DNA from: Mesorhizobium sp.
Lineage (GTDB): Bacteria; Pseudomonadota; Alphaproteobacteria; Rhizobiales; Rhizobiaceae
Direction of reading: 5' to 3'
Length of the DNA: 64,000 nt
NCBI GenBank assembly: GCA_004020315.1
Contig: SAQG01000019.1
Location: 45,611-109,610 of the forward strand
The notes beneath the pieces were generated by a model. It did no database searches. It saw nothing but the letters and a program-made list of their open reading frames with translations, and had not been told where the DNA came from. Each line of letters opens with the position of its first letter. Position 1 is the first letter of the stretch. Positions 1 through 8,821 of this stretch are shown here, piece after piece. Position numbers and translations under genes: made by a program.

Positions 1-504
1 GAACGGCATGGCGATGCCAAGTCCGGCAATGCGCTTGTCCTGCGCCGGGGTGAGTTCGCCGCGCATCGTTTTCATGCCGGAGGTGACGAACTCGACCGTC
101 TCGCGCGGCGCCGGATAGCGGTAGGAATGCTGCAGCATCGAGCGGACATTGCCGAGAAAATCGATCAGCACGAGTTCGGCGCTGCGGCGGCCGATCTTCA
201 GTCCGATGAAATAGGCGCCATCGGGATTGAGCGCCATCGGAATGGAAGGTTGGCCGATCTTGCCGCGCAGCGGCGCCTGACGGACAAGAAGCTTGTCCTC
301 CTCGAGCTCACGCATGATGACCGAAACCGTCTGGGCAGAAAGTCCGGTCATGCGCGCAATGTCGGACTTGGCCAGGCTGCCGTGCTGGCGCACCAGCGAG
401 AGCACCAGCCGCTCATTGTGGTCCCGCATGCCACTCTGGTTGGTGCCGCGGTGAATGCGGCTTTCGGCCTCGGGCGAACCGTGCCTTGTAGTGCCGGTCT
501 CCAC
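1..504 (-). CDS. ROK-family transcriptional regulator, probable frc repressor (C-terminus beyond window)
   Basis: 168 codons are visible from a GTG at 504, preceded by a GGGAGGA ribosome site. The N-terminal winged helix (about residues 26-75, containing DIARMTGLSAQTVSVIM) is a MarR-like DNA-binding fold. The start of the ROK sugar-kinase-like domain follows, with GAYFIGLKIG near residue 95, the ATP/sugar-fold strand of this family. The gene is divergent from frcB, the usual place for a regulator of a sugar ABC operon, and a 10-bp inverted repeat lies in the shared intergenic region. It probably represses frcBCA until a sugar or sugar phosphate binds; that is inferred from family and position. 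The protein runs off the left edge, so domain completeness and any sugar-binding residues cannot be judged. Confidence 0.85.
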   Translation of the reverse strand, partial: METGTTRHGSPEAESRIHRGTNQSGMRDHNERLVLSLVRQHGSLAKSDIARMTGLSAQTVSVIMRELEEDKLLVRQAPLRGKIGQPSIPMALNPDGAYFIGLKIGRRSAELVLIDFLGNVRSMLQHSYRYPAPRETVEFVTSGMKTMRGELTPAQDKRIAGLGIAMPF

Positions 505-567
505 CCTGTTCCTCCCGTCGGTTTCCCCTCGATGCTTTTGGGCCAGAATGAGTGAACGACGCAACGC

Positions 568-603
568 TGTCAATAATAAATAAGAGTGATTTAATTATTG
601 ACA
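568..603. promoter_or_regulatory. Palindromic operator between ROK gene and frcB
   Basis: TGTCAATAAT (568-577) and ATTATTGACA (594-603) are exact reverse complements separated by 16 bp. The symmetry continues inward as AAAT/ATTT with one bulged base. The right arm ends in TTGACA, a perfect -35 hexamer, so a protein bound here would occlude the frcB promoter. The divergent ROK protein is the likely ligand (inference). Confidence 0.7.
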
Positions 604-624
604 GGAACCTCGGTCTGGTATTCT
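598..624 (+). promoter_or_regulatory. Candidate sigma-70 promoter of frcBCA
   Basis: TTGACA at 598-603 and TATTCT at 619-624 are separated by 15 bp, slightly short of the ideal 17. It lies about 95 bp upstream of the frcB start and overlaps the operator. Only the -35 element is strong. Confidence 0.45.
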
Positions 625-719
625 GTTGGGGCAGGCGTCCACGCTGGGAGAAGTCGCTGGATGTTTGTGCAGATGCCGGTTGGCCGGCATCCGAAATGGT
701 TCCACTGGGAGGAAAAATC

Positions 720-1754
720 GTGACCAAGACAGCACTATTGAAGCCCACCGTTTTTGCCGCGGCCGGACTGGGTCTGATGGCGTTCACCTCGGCTGCGTCC
801 GCTGCCGACGTCAGCGCTTGCCTGATCACCAAGACCGACACCAACCCTTTCTTCGTCAAAATGAAGGAAGGCGCGGCCGCCAAGGCTAAAGAACTCGGCG
901 TCGAACTCAAAGCCTACGCCGGCAAGATCGACGGCGACAGCGAAAGCCAGGTGGCGGCGATCGAAAGCTGCATCGCCGATGGCGCCAAGGGCATCCTGAT
1001 CACCGCGTCCGACACCAAGGGCATCGTCCCGGCGGTGAAGAAGGCACGTGACGCCGGTCTGCTCGTGATCGCGCTGGACACGCCCCTTGATCCGCTCGAC
1101 GCCGCCGACGCGACCTTCGCGACCGACAATCTGGAGGCCGGCAAGCTGATCGGCGCGTGGGCCGCCGCGACGCTCGGCGACAAGGCGAAGGATGCCAAGA
1201 TCGGCTTCCTCGACCTGACGCCCTCACAGCCGACGGTCGACGTGCTACGCGACCAAGGCTTCATGATGGGCTACGGCATCGACGTGAAGGATCCCAACAA
1301 GATCGGCGATGAGGACGATCCGCGCATCGTCGGCCACGACGTCACTAACGGCAACGAGGAAGGTGGCCGCAAGGCGATGGAGAACCTTCTCCAGAAGGAC
1401 CCCGGCATCAACGTCATCCACACCATCAACGAGCCGGCAGCCGTCGGCGCCTACCAGGCGCTCAAGGCCGTGGGCCTCGAAGGCAACGTGCTGATCGTGT
1501 CGGTTGACGGCGGCTGCCCCGGCGTGAAGTCGGTCGCCGAGGGCGTGATCGGTGCGACCTCACAGCAATATCCTCTGCAGATGGCGGCACTCGGTATCGA
1601 AGCGATCGCCGCTTTCGCCAAGGACGGGACGAAGCCCAAGCCGACCGAAGGTAAGGATTTCTTCGACACGGGCGTCAACCTAGTGACCGACAAGCCCGCG
1701 GAGGGCGTGAAGTCCATCGACACCAAAGAAGGCCTCGCCAAGTGCTGGGGCTGA
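720..1754 (+). CDS. frcB: Fructose ABC transporter, periplasmic binding protein FrcB
   Basis: A 344-residue periplasmic sugar-binding protein of the ribose/galactose (CUT2) type. It starts at GTG 720 with GGGAGGA 6 bp upstream. Residues 1-28 form a Sec signal peptide (hydrophobic FAAAGLGLMAF, ending ASA before ADVS). The mature protein has the periplasmic-binding fold with landmarks TDTNPFFVKMKEG, ALDTPLDP, ATDNLEAGKLIG, NGNEEGGRKAMENL and SVDGGCPG. These agree closely with Sinorhizobium FrcB as I remember it, including the C-terminal KCWG. It captures fructose, and possibly ribose or mannose, for FrcC/FrcA, which follow on the same strand. An upstream ATG at 696 is in frame but would put charged residues before the signal peptide. 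Exact substrate range is inferred from homology. Confidence 0.9.
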   Translation: MTKTALLKPTVFAAAGLGLMAFTSAASAADVSACLITKTDTNPFFVKMKEGAAAKAKELGVELKAYAGKIDGDSESQVAAIESCIADGAKGILITASDTKGIVPAVKKARDAGLLVIALDTPLDPLDAADATFATDNLEAGKLIGAWAAATLGDKAKDAKIGFLDLTPSQPTVDVLRDQGFMMGYGIDVKDPNKIGDEDDPRIVGHDVTNGNEEGGRKAMENLLQKDPGINVIHTINEPAAVGAYQALKAVGLEGNVLIVSVDGGCPGVKSVAEGVIGATSQQYPLQMAALGIEAIAAFAKDGTKPKPTEGKDFFDTGVNLVTDKPAEGVKSIDTKEGLAKCWG

Positions 1755-1908
1755 TGCCGGTCTGACCGGCAACAGAACCGATCGGCCGGGGCTTGATCCC
1801 CGGCCGCTTCGGGTGGACGATGCGCTATAGCAGGCGCGAATAATCCGGCGGCAGATCGGAAACGGTGGACGGGCGTCGGCGCGTGGCTGAAGCCTCATGG
1901 GAGGAAAC

Positions 1909-2973
1909 ATGGCTCAGGTTCAGGAATACGAAAAGGCTCTCTCGAACAGCGATGCAAGCGTTGCTGCTTTTGACGAGCACGGCACGTCGATCGTCAAGCG
2001 CATCCAGCATTTCCTGCATTCCACTCCGGCTGCGGTTCCGCTGATCGTGCTGGTTCTGTCGATCGCTGTCTTCGGCCTCGCGATCGGAGGACGGTTCTTT
2101 TCGTCCTACACGCTGACGCTGATCCTGCAGCAGATCGCCATCGTCGGCATTCTGGGAGCCGCACAGACGCTGGTCATCTTGACAGCAGGCATCGACCTGT
2201 CGATCGGCGTGATCATGGTGATTTCGGCCGTGATCATGGGCAATTGCGCCGTCACCTATGGTCTGCCGACCTTGCTTGCCGTGGTGATCGGGCTTGCCGC
2301 CGGCGGGGCCTGCGGGCTGCTCAACGGGCTGCTGGTCGCCTACATGAAGCTGCCGCCCTTCATCGTCACGCTCGGCACCTGGAACATCGTCATGGCCACG
2401 AACTTCATCTATTCGGCCAATGAGACGATCCGCGATGCCGATGTCGACGTCCAGGCGCCGCTGCTGCACCTGTTCGGCCTGAATTTCAAGATCGGCACGG
2501 CGGTCCTGACGTTCGGCGTCATTGCCATGGTCGTGCTGGTGCTGATCCTCTGGTACGTGCTCAACCACACGGCATGGGGCCGCCATGTCTACGCCGTCGG
2601 CGATGACCCGGAGGCGGCCAAGCTGTCCGGCATCCAGACCAAGAAGGTGCTGATTTCGGTCTACACCCTTGCCGGGCTGATCGCCGCTTTCGCTGCCTGG
2701 GTCTCCATCGGCCGCAATGGCTCGATCTCGCCGTCTGCTGCCGTCACCGACTATAATTTGCAGGCGATCACCGCGACGGTGATCGGCGGTATTTCCCTCT
2801 TCGGCGGGCGCGGCTCGATTCTGGGCACGCTGTTCGGCGCGATGATCGTCGGCGTCGTTTCGATGGGGCTCAACATGCTGGGCGCCGATCCGCAATGGAA
2901 AGTACTGCTCACCGGTGTGCTGATCATCGGCGCCGTGGCGATCGACCAGTGGATCAGAAAGGTTTCGGTGTAA
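1909..2973 (+). CDS. frcC: Fructose ABC transporter permease FrcC
   Basis: A 354-residue inner-membrane permease of the CUT2 family. After about 45 cytoplasmic residues there are roughly 8-10 hydrophobic segments, starting VPLIVLVLSIAVFGLAIGG. The family hallmark ILTAGIDLSIGVIM sits near residue 100, and the EAA-like cytoplasmic loop AVGDDPEAAKLSGI near residue 235. The start chosen is the ATG at 1909 because GGGAGG lies just upstream; an in-frame ATG at 1897 would be inside that site. It lies 154 bp after frcB and 2 bp before frcA, so it is presumably co-transcribed. It forms the membrane channel for the sugar delivered by FrcB, with FrcA as the ATPase. Confidence 0.92.
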   Translation: MAQVQEYEKALSNSDASVAAFDEHGTSIVKRIQHFLHSTPAAVPLIVLVLSIAVFGLAIGGRFFSSYTLTLILQQIAIVGILGAAQTLVILTAGIDLSIGVIMVISAVIMGNCAVTYGLPTLLAVVIGLAAGGACGLLNGLLVAYMKLPPFIVTLGTWNIVMATNFIYSANETIRDADVDVQAPLLHLFGLNFKIGTAVLTFGVIAMVVLVLILWYVLNHTAWGRHVYAVGDDPEAAKLSGIQTKKVLISVYTLAGLIAAFAAWVSIGRNGSISPSAAVTDYNLQAITATVIGGISLFGGRGSILGTLFGAMIVGVVSMGLNMLGADPQWKVLLTGVLIIGAVAIDQWIRKVSV

Positions 2974-2975
2974 CC

Positions 2976-3758
2976 ATGACCCAGGAGCCCATCCTCACCG
3001 CGCGCGGCCTCATCAAGCGCTACGGCCGCGTTACCGCACTGAACAGCTGCGACTTCGATCTCTATCCGGGAGAAATCCTGGCCGTGATCGGCGACAATGG
3101 CGCAGGCAAGTCGACGCTGATCAAGGCGATCTCGGGCGCAGTGATTCCGGACGAGGGGGTCATCGAGTTGGACGGCAAGCAGGTGCTCTTCAGGTCGCCC
3201 ATCGAGGCCCGCGAAGCCGGCATCGAAACCGTCTATCAGAACCTGGCGCTGTCGCCGGCGCTGTCGATCGCCGACAACATGTTCCTCGGTCGCGAGATCC
3301 GCAAACCGGGTTTTCTGGGCGACTGGCTGCGCATGCTCGACCGCCCGGCAATGGAAAAGCGCGCCCGCGACAAACTCACCGAACTTGGCTTGATGACCAT
3401 CCAGAACATCAGCCAGGCCGTGGAAACGCTCTCGGGCGGCCAACGCCAGGGCGTGGCGGTGGCGCGCGCTGCGGCCTTCGGCTCGAAGATGGTGATCATG
3501 GATGAGCCGACGGCAGCATTAGGTGTCAAGGAAAGTCGGCGCGTTCTCGAGCTGATCCTCGATGTGAAGAAGCGCGGCCTGCCGATCGTGTTGATCTCGC
3601 ACAACATGCCGCATGTCTTCGAGGTGGCCGACCGCATTCACATCCATCGGCTGGGCCGTCGCCTCTGTGTCATCGATCCCAAGCAATATACGATGTCCGA
3701 CGCCGTCGCCTTCATGACCGGAGCGAAGCTTCCGCCGGAGGCGGCGCTGGCGGCCTGA
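2976..3758 (+). CDS. frcA: Fructose ABC transporter ATP-binding protein FrcA
   Basis: A 260-residue cytoplasmic ATPase with a single nucleotide-binding domain. The Walker A motif GDNGAGKS is at residues 39-46, with GD in place of the common GP or GE. A Q-loop follows near VYQNLALSP, the signature LSGGQRQGV is near residue 152, Walker B is VIMDEPTAALG, and the switch histidine is in LISHNM. Most sugar ABC ATPases of the RbsA type carry two ATPase domains; this short single-domain form is characteristic of the Frc group. It follows frcC with a 2-bp gap, which implies translational coupling. No further frc gene (such as the kinase FrcK of other rhizobia) follows; the next gene is glgP after about 290 bp. 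Confidence 0.9.
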   Translation: MTQEPILTARGLIKRYGRVTALNSCDFDLYPGEILAVIGDNGAGKSTLIKAISGAVIPDEGVIELDGKQVLFRSPIEAREAGIETVYQNLALSPALSIADNMFLGREIRKPGFLGDWLRMLDRPAMEKRARDKLTELGLMTIQNISQAVETLSGGQRQGVAVARAAAFGSKMVIMDEPTAALGVKESRRVLELILDVKKRGLPIVLISHNMPHVFEVADRIHIHRLGRRLCVIDPKQYTMSDAVAFMTGAKLPPEAALAA

Positions 3759-3759
3759 T

Positions 3760-3861
3760 GCATGTCGCCCAAAAGTGCATAGCGGTTTTGGGATGACGAC
3801 ATGTATCAAACAAGAAATGCATGACGCCCGAAACTACACAGCGGTTTGGGGTAACGACATG
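3760..3861. repeat. Two tandem copies of a palindromic intergenic element
   Basis: Copy 1 is 3760-3803 and copy 2 is 3819-3861. Both run from GCATG[T/A]CGCCC through AGCGGTTT to CGACATG, and in copy 1 the ends CATGTCG and CGACATG are reverse complements. The pair sits directly after the frcA stop. It resembles the short palindromic elements scattered through Mesorhizobium intergenic regions. It may act as a 3' stabiliser or terminator of frcBCA, but there is no U-tract. Confidence 0.7.
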
Positions 3862-3874
3862 GCATATAAGTAAG

Positions 3875-3923
3875 AACTTAAAGTACGTCGCAGAGGCCAC
3901 CCAAACGCGACGCACTTTAAGTT
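3875..3923. repeat. Long imperfect inverted repeat upstream of glgP
   Basis: AACTTAAAGTACGTCGC (3875-3891) pairs with GCGACGCACTTTAAGTT (3907-3923), 16 of 17 positions, around a 15-base loop. It lies 128 bp before glgP and could be the 3' hairpin of frcBCA, an RNA structure in the glgP leader, or another copy of a dispersed repeat. No T-run follows it. Confidence 0.65.
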
Positions 3924-4051
3924 GCTAAACTGCCGCAGGGTAAGCTGCCCGCGGCAATCTAACTCGATTGAACGCATAACAATATGCGTTAGCATGGGCT
4001 GGGAGGAATGGTGAAAGCCGGTATGATCATGGCAACCGCACGAGAGGCAGC

Positions 4052-6514
4052 ATGACGCGCTCGATGACATCCGAAGCTCCCATTCTCGAAAACTCCGATC
4101 CCAAGGCTCTTGCCGACGAAGTCTTGAAGGCCCTCAAATACAGGCTCGGCAAGGGCACCAGTGTCGCGACGCAGTACGACTGGCTCACCGCCTCGATCAA
4201 GGTCGTGCGCGACCATATCGTCGATCATTGGATGCAGGCGACGCAAGAGGCCTACGCCCATCAGGAAAAGCGCGTCTATTACTTGTCACTGGAATTCCTC
4301 ATCGGCCGCCTGATGCGCGACGCCTTCTCCAATCTTGGCCTGATGGACAATATGCGTGAGGCGCTGCGGTCTCTCGGCGTCGACCTCGACCTCATCGCGG
4401 CCCTCGAACCAGATGCAGCGCTTGGCAATGGCGGCCTCGGCCGGCTCGCCGCCTGCTTCATGGAAAGCATGGCAACCGTCGACATCCCGGCGCACGGCTA
4501 TGGCATTCGCTACGCCAACGGCATGTTTCGTCAGGAGATCCATGACGGCTGGCAGGTTGAGCTGCCCGAGACCTGGCTCGATCACGGCAACCCATGGGAG
4601 TTCGAGCGGCGCGAACGCGCCTTCGAGGTTGGTTTCGGCGGCTCGGTGGAATCGATCACATCGAAGGACGGCAGGCTTGATCGCCACGTCTGGAAGCCGA
4701 TCGAACATGTTCTGGCAGTTGCCTACGATACGCCGGTGGTTGGCTGGCGGGCCAACCGCGTCAACACGCTGCGGCTCTGGTCCGGCATGCCGATCGATCC
4801 GATCCTGCTCGACAAGTTCAACGCCGGCGACCACATCGGTGCACTCGCCGAAAGCAACAAGGCCGATGCCTTGTCGCGCGTCCTTTACCCCGCCGATTCC
4901 CACAAGGCCGGTCAGGAGCTGCGGCTAAGGCAAGAGTATTTCTTTTCCACCGCATCGTTGCAGGACATCGTTCAGCGTCATCTCAGTCAGTATGGCGACT
5001 TGCAGTCGCTGCCCGACAAGGCGGCGATCCATCTGAACGACACGCATCCGGCCATCGCCGTGCCCGAACTGATGCGCCTGTTGATGGACGTCCACGGCAT
5101 GGATTTCGACCAGGCCTGGAGCACCACAAAGCGCACCTTCGCCTACACCAACCACACGCTGCTTCCCGAAGCGCTCGAAAGCTGGCCGGTGCCGTTGTTC
5201 GAGCGTCTGTTGCCGCGCCATATGCAGATCGTCTACGCCATCAACGCAGAAGTGCTGCTGGAGGCGCGCGCCTCCGACCAGTTTTCTGACGAGCAGATCA
5301 GCCAGATATCGCTGATACAGGAAAATGGCGAGCGCCGCGTGCGCATGGGCAATCTGGCCTTTGTCGGCTCGCACTCGATCAACGGTGTCTCTGCCCTTCA
5401 CACCGAGCTGATGAAGGAAACGGTGTTTGCCGAGCTCCACAGGCTCTACCCCGACCGCATCAACAACAAGACCAACGGCATCACGCCGCGGCGCTGGCTG
5501 ATCCAGTGCAATCCCGGTCTCACCGCGCTCACCCGCGAGGCGATCGGCGACCGCTTCCTCGACGATATAGATGCGATCAAGGAGCTCGATTCCTTTGCTG
5601 ACGACGCCGCCTTTCGCGACAAGTTCGCGGCAGTCAAGCGGGCGAACAAGGCCAAGCTTGCCAATCTCGTCGCCGACCGCCTCGGCATCAGGATCGATCC
5701 CTCGGCGCTGTTCGACATCCAGATCAAGCGCATCCACGAATACAAGCGCCAGCTCCTCAACATCCTCGAAACAGTCGCGCTCTACGACCAGATCCGCTCC
5801 CATCCGGAGCGCAACTGGATGCCACGCGTCAAGTTCTTCGGCGGCAAGGCGGCGCCCAGCTATCACAACGCCAAGCTGATCATCAAACTCGCCAACGACG
5901 TCGCCAAGGTCATCAACCGCGACCCGGCCGTTCGCGGCTTGCTCAAAGTGGTGTTCGTGCCGAACTACAATGTCAGCCTGGCCGAGATCATGATGCCGGC
6001 CGCCGATCTTTCGGAGCAGATATCGACCGCAGGCATGGAAGCCTCCGGCACCGGCAACATGAAGTTCGCGCTGAACGGTGCGCTGACCATCGGCACGCTC
6101 GACGGCGCCAATGTCGAGATCAAGGAATGCGTCGGCGACGACAACATCTTCATTTTCGGCCTGACCACCGAAGAGGTCGCCGAGCGGCGCAGCAACGGCT
6201 ACGATCCGCGCTCGGTGATCGAAGCCTCTCCCGAACTGGCCCAGGCAGTGGCTGCCGTTTCGTCGGGCGTCTTTTCGCCTGACAATCCGGAACGCTATCG
6301 CGACCTGATGAACGGCCTCTATCAGAGCGACTGGTTCATGGTCGCCGCGGATTTCGATGCCTACGCCGCCACCCAGCGCGATGTCGACGCCGTCTGGCGC
6401 AACAGCCCGGATTGGTACGCCAAGGCAATCCGCAATGTCGCTCGTGTCGGCTGGTTCTCGTCCGATCGCACGATCCGCCAATATGCGAAAGAAATCTGGA
6501 ACGTGCCCGTCTGA
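4052..6514 (+). CDS. glgP: Glycogen phosphorylase
   Basis: An 820-residue GT35 enzyme, the usual length. It releases glucose-1-phosphate from the non-reducing ends of glycogen using phosphate. The PLP-binding motif EASGTGNMKF places the Schiff-base lysine at residue 671. Other family blocks are VYYLSLEFLIGR, DAALGNGGLGRLAACFMES, KTNGITPRRW and IKRIHEYKRQLLN. The start ATG at 4052 has a GAGAGGCAG site upstream; a second ATG five codons later is possible. It opens the glycogen cluster and is followed 58 bp later by glgB. Product glucose-1-phosphate would feed Pgm, encoded downstream. Confidence 0.97.
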   Translation: MTRSMTSEAPILENSDPKALADEVLKALKYRLGKGTSVATQYDWLTASIKVVRDHIVDHWMQATQEAYAHQEKRVYYLSLEFLIGRLMRDAFSNLGLMDNMREALRSLGVDLDLIAALEPDAALGNGGLGRLAACFMESMATVDIPAHGYGIRYANGMFRQEIHDGWQVELPETWLDHGNPWEFERRERAFEVGFGGSVESITSKDGRLDRHVWKPIEHVLAVAYDTPVVGWRANRVNTLRLWSGMPIDPILLDKFNAGDHIGALAESNKADALSRVLYPADSHKAGQELRLRQEYFFSTASLQDIVQRHLSQYGDLQSLPDKAAIHLNDTHPAIAVPELMRLLMDVHGMDFDQAWSTTKRTFAYTNHTLLPEALESWPVPLFERLLPRHMQIVYAINAEVLLEARASDQFSDEQISQISLIQENGERRVRMGNLAFVGSHSINGVSALHTELMKETVFAELHRLYPDRINNKTNGITPRRWLIQCNPGLTALTREAIGDRFLDDIDAIKELDSFADDAAFRDKFAAVKRANKAKLANLVADRLGIRIDPSALFDIQIKRIHEYKRQLLNILETVALYDQIRSHPERNWMPRVKFFGGKAAPSYHNAKLIIKLANDVAKVINRDPAVRGLLKVVFVPNYNVSLAEIMMPAADLSEQISTAGMEASGTGNMKFALNGALTIGTLDGANVEIKECVGDDNIFIFGLTTEEVAERRSNGYDPRSVIEASPELAQAVAAVSSGVFSPDNPERYRDLMNGLYQSDWFMVAADFDAYAATQRDVDAVWRNSPDWYAKAIRNVARVGWFSSDRTIRQYAKEIWNVPV

Positions 6515-6572
6515 TATGATTGCATGAGGCCACGAACAACGTGGTCCGGGTGCCGGGGAGGGTCACTGCCTA

Positions 6573-8786
6573 ATGAGGAAGCCGCGCGCGACCGCTGAGA
6601 CAAGCGGGCCGGATGGACTGGCGTCAGCCGATGATGTCGCGGCAATTGTCGCCGGTACGCATGGTGATCCTTTCGCTGTCCTGGGTGTGCACGAGGTTGA
6701 CAAGGGCTTTGTCGCCCGCTGCTTCGTCCCTCATACCGAGTTCGTCACTGCCTATACGCTGACCGGCAAGAAAGCGGGCGAACTCTCCAGGCGCGACGAA
6801 GGCGGCTTCTTCGAGGGCAGCCTGTCGCTCAGAAAGCGTCAGCCGCTGCGCTATCACGCGCGCAATGCCGGCGGTGACTGGTGGCTGACCGATCCCTATT
6901 CCTTCGGGCCGGTGCTCGGTCCGCTGGACGACTATTACATCGCCGAAGGTTCGCACCTCAGGCTGTTCGATAAGCTCGGTGCGCATCTCATCGACCACGA
7001 GGGTGCATCGGGCGTGCATTTCGCCGTCTGGGCACCCAACGCAAGGCGCGTTTCGGTGGTCGGCGACTTCAACGAATGGGACGGCCGCAGGCATACGATG
7101 CGCGTCCGCCGCGACACCGGCATCTGGGAGTTGTTCATTCCCGACATCGGTGCTGGCCGGCCCTACAAATACGAGATCATCGGACCCGATGGCGTGAGAC
7201 TTCCGCTAAAGGCCGATCCGTTCGCCTTCAAGTCCGAGCTGCGCCCGGCCACTGCTTCGGTGACGGCGCTTCCGCCGGCGCATGACTGGGGTGACGAGGC
7301 GCACCGCAATTACTGGCGCAACGCCGATCCCAGGCGCGAGGCTGTGTCGATCTATGAGGTCCATGCCGGCTCCTGGCAGCTTCACGACGACGGCAGCTTC
7401 CTGTCATGGGACGAACTCGCCGGCCGGCTGATCCCCTACGTCGTCGACACGGGCTTCACCCATATCGAATTCATGCCGATCTCCGAGCATCCCTATGATC
7501 CCTCTTGGGGTTACCAGACGACGGGCCTCTACGCGCCGTCGGCCCGCTTCGGCGATCCGGACGGTTTTGCCCGGTTCGTCGACGGCGCCCACCGCGCTGG
7601 CATCGGCGTCATCCTCGACTGGGTGCCGGCACATTTTCCGGTGGACGCGCATGGCCTGGCCAATTTCGACGGCACCGCCCTCTATGAGCATGCCGATCCG
7701 CGCAAGGGGTTCCATCCCGACTGGAACACCGCGATCTACAATTTCGGCCGGCGTGAGGTGGTCTCGTTCCTGGTCAACAATGCGTTGTTTTGGGCCGAGA
7801 AATACCACGTCGACGGTTTGCGCGTCGATGCCGTCGCCTCGATGCTTTACCTCGATTACTCGCGCAAGGCCGGCGAATGGATCCCTAACGAAAAAGGCGG
7901 GCGCGAAAACCTTGAGGCCGTGAGCTTCCTCCAGAGGATGAACAAGGAGGTCTACGGCCATCATCCCGGCGTGATGACGATCGCCGAGGAATCGACCTCA
8001 TGGCCGAAGGTCTCGCATCCGGTGCATGAGGGCGGGCTGGGTTTCGGCTTCAAGTGGAACATGGGCTTCATGCACGACACGCTGGAGTATTTCTCCAAGG
8101 AGCCGATTTTTCGCAAGCATCACCACGGCGACATCACCTTCGGCCTGGTCTACGCCTTCAGCGAGAATTTCGTGCTGCCGCTCTCTCATGACGAGGTCGT
8201 GCACGGCAAGGGGACGCTGCTTAGCAAGATGGCCGGCGACGACTGGCAGAAATTCGCAACGCTGCGCGCCTACTACGCCTTCATGTGGGGCTACCCCGGC
8301 AAGAAGCTGTTGTTCATGGGGCAGGAATTCGCCCAGCGCCGCGAGTGGAGCGAGGCGCGCGCGCTCGACTGGGATCTGCTCGATTCCCGGCTCCACCGCG
8401 GCGTCTGGCAGACGGTGCGCGATCTCAACTATCTCTACCGCTCGCGCCCGGCCCTGCATGCGCGCGACTGCGAGCCCGAGGGCTTTTCCTGGCTGATCGT
8501 CGACGATAGCGCCAATTCTGTCTTTGCCTGGCTGCGCAGCGCGCCGGGCGGCAACCCGGTCGCCGTCATCTCCAACTTCACGCCGGTGCCGCGTGACGAT
8601 TACCGCCTGCCGTTGCCAATGGCTGGAAGATGGCGCGAGATCATTAACACGGATGCCTCCGACTATGGCGGCTCCGGCAAGGGCAATGGTGGCGCCGTCG
8701 AGGCTCGGGCGGAAGGAGGAGGCATCTCGGCGACGATGCTGTTGCCGCCGCTGTCGACGATCATGCTCGAATTTGCTCCGGACTAA
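6573..8786 (+). CDS. glgB: 1,4-alpha-glucan branching enzyme
   Basis: A 737-residue GH13 enzyme that transfers alpha-1,4 chains to make alpha-1,6 branches in glycogen. It has an N-terminal GlgB domain (about residues 20-110), a CBM48 module (near VHFAVWAPNARRVSVVGDF), then the (beta/alpha)8 barrel. Catalytic residues visible are the nucleophile D419 in GLRVDAVASM, the acid/base E472 in IAEES, and D540 in SHDEVVHGKG. A C-terminal all-beta domain closes the protein. The ATG at 6573 has GGGAGGG about 12 bp upstream. It lies in the same operon as glgP and glgC, 35 bp before glgC. Confidence 0.97.
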   Translation: MRKPRATAETSGPDGLASADDVAAIVAGTHGDPFAVLGVHEVDKGFVARCFVPHTEFVTAYTLTGKKAGELSRRDEGGFFEGSLSLRKRQPLRYHARNAGGDWWLTDPYSFGPVLGPLDDYYIAEGSHLRLFDKLGAHLIDHEGASGVHFAVWAPNARRVSVVGDFNEWDGRRHTMRVRRDTGIWELFIPDIGAGRPYKYEIIGPDGVRLPLKADPFAFKSELRPATASVTALPPAHDWGDEAHRNYWRNADPRREAVSIYEVHAGSWQLHDDGSFLSWDELAGRLIPYVVDTGFTHIEFMPISEHPYDPSWGYQTTGLYAPSARFGDPDGFARFVDGAHRAGIGVILDWVPAHFPVDAHGLANFDGTALYEHADPRKGFHPDWNTAIYNFGRREVVSFLVNNALFWAEKYHVDGLRVDAVASMLYLDYSRKAGEWIPNEKGGRENLEAVSFLQRMNKEVYGHHPGVMTIAEESTSWPKVSHPVHEGGLGFGFKWNMGFMHDTLEYFSKEPIFRKHHHGDITFGLVYAFSENFVLPLSHDEVVHGKGTLLSKMAGDDWQKFATLRAYYAFMWGYPGKKLLFMGQEFAQRREWSEARALDWDLLDSRLHRGVWQTVRDLNYLYRSRPALHARDCEPEGFSWLIVDDSANSVFAWLRSAPGGNPVAVISNFTPVPRDDYRLPLPMAGRWREIINTDASDYGGSGKGNGGAVEARAEGGGISATMLLPPLSTIMLEFAPD

Positions 8787-8821
8787 GCGATGTCTCGCAG
8801 CGCGTAACTTGGGAGGATAAA

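Noticed and set aside
4925..6481. 518-codon open frame antisense to glgP (and similar long antisense frames over frcC, glgA and others)
   Set aside because: The sense frames have complete enzyme motifs. The antisense translations are Asp/Arg/Val-rich with no family features, as expected from codon bias in high-GC genes.
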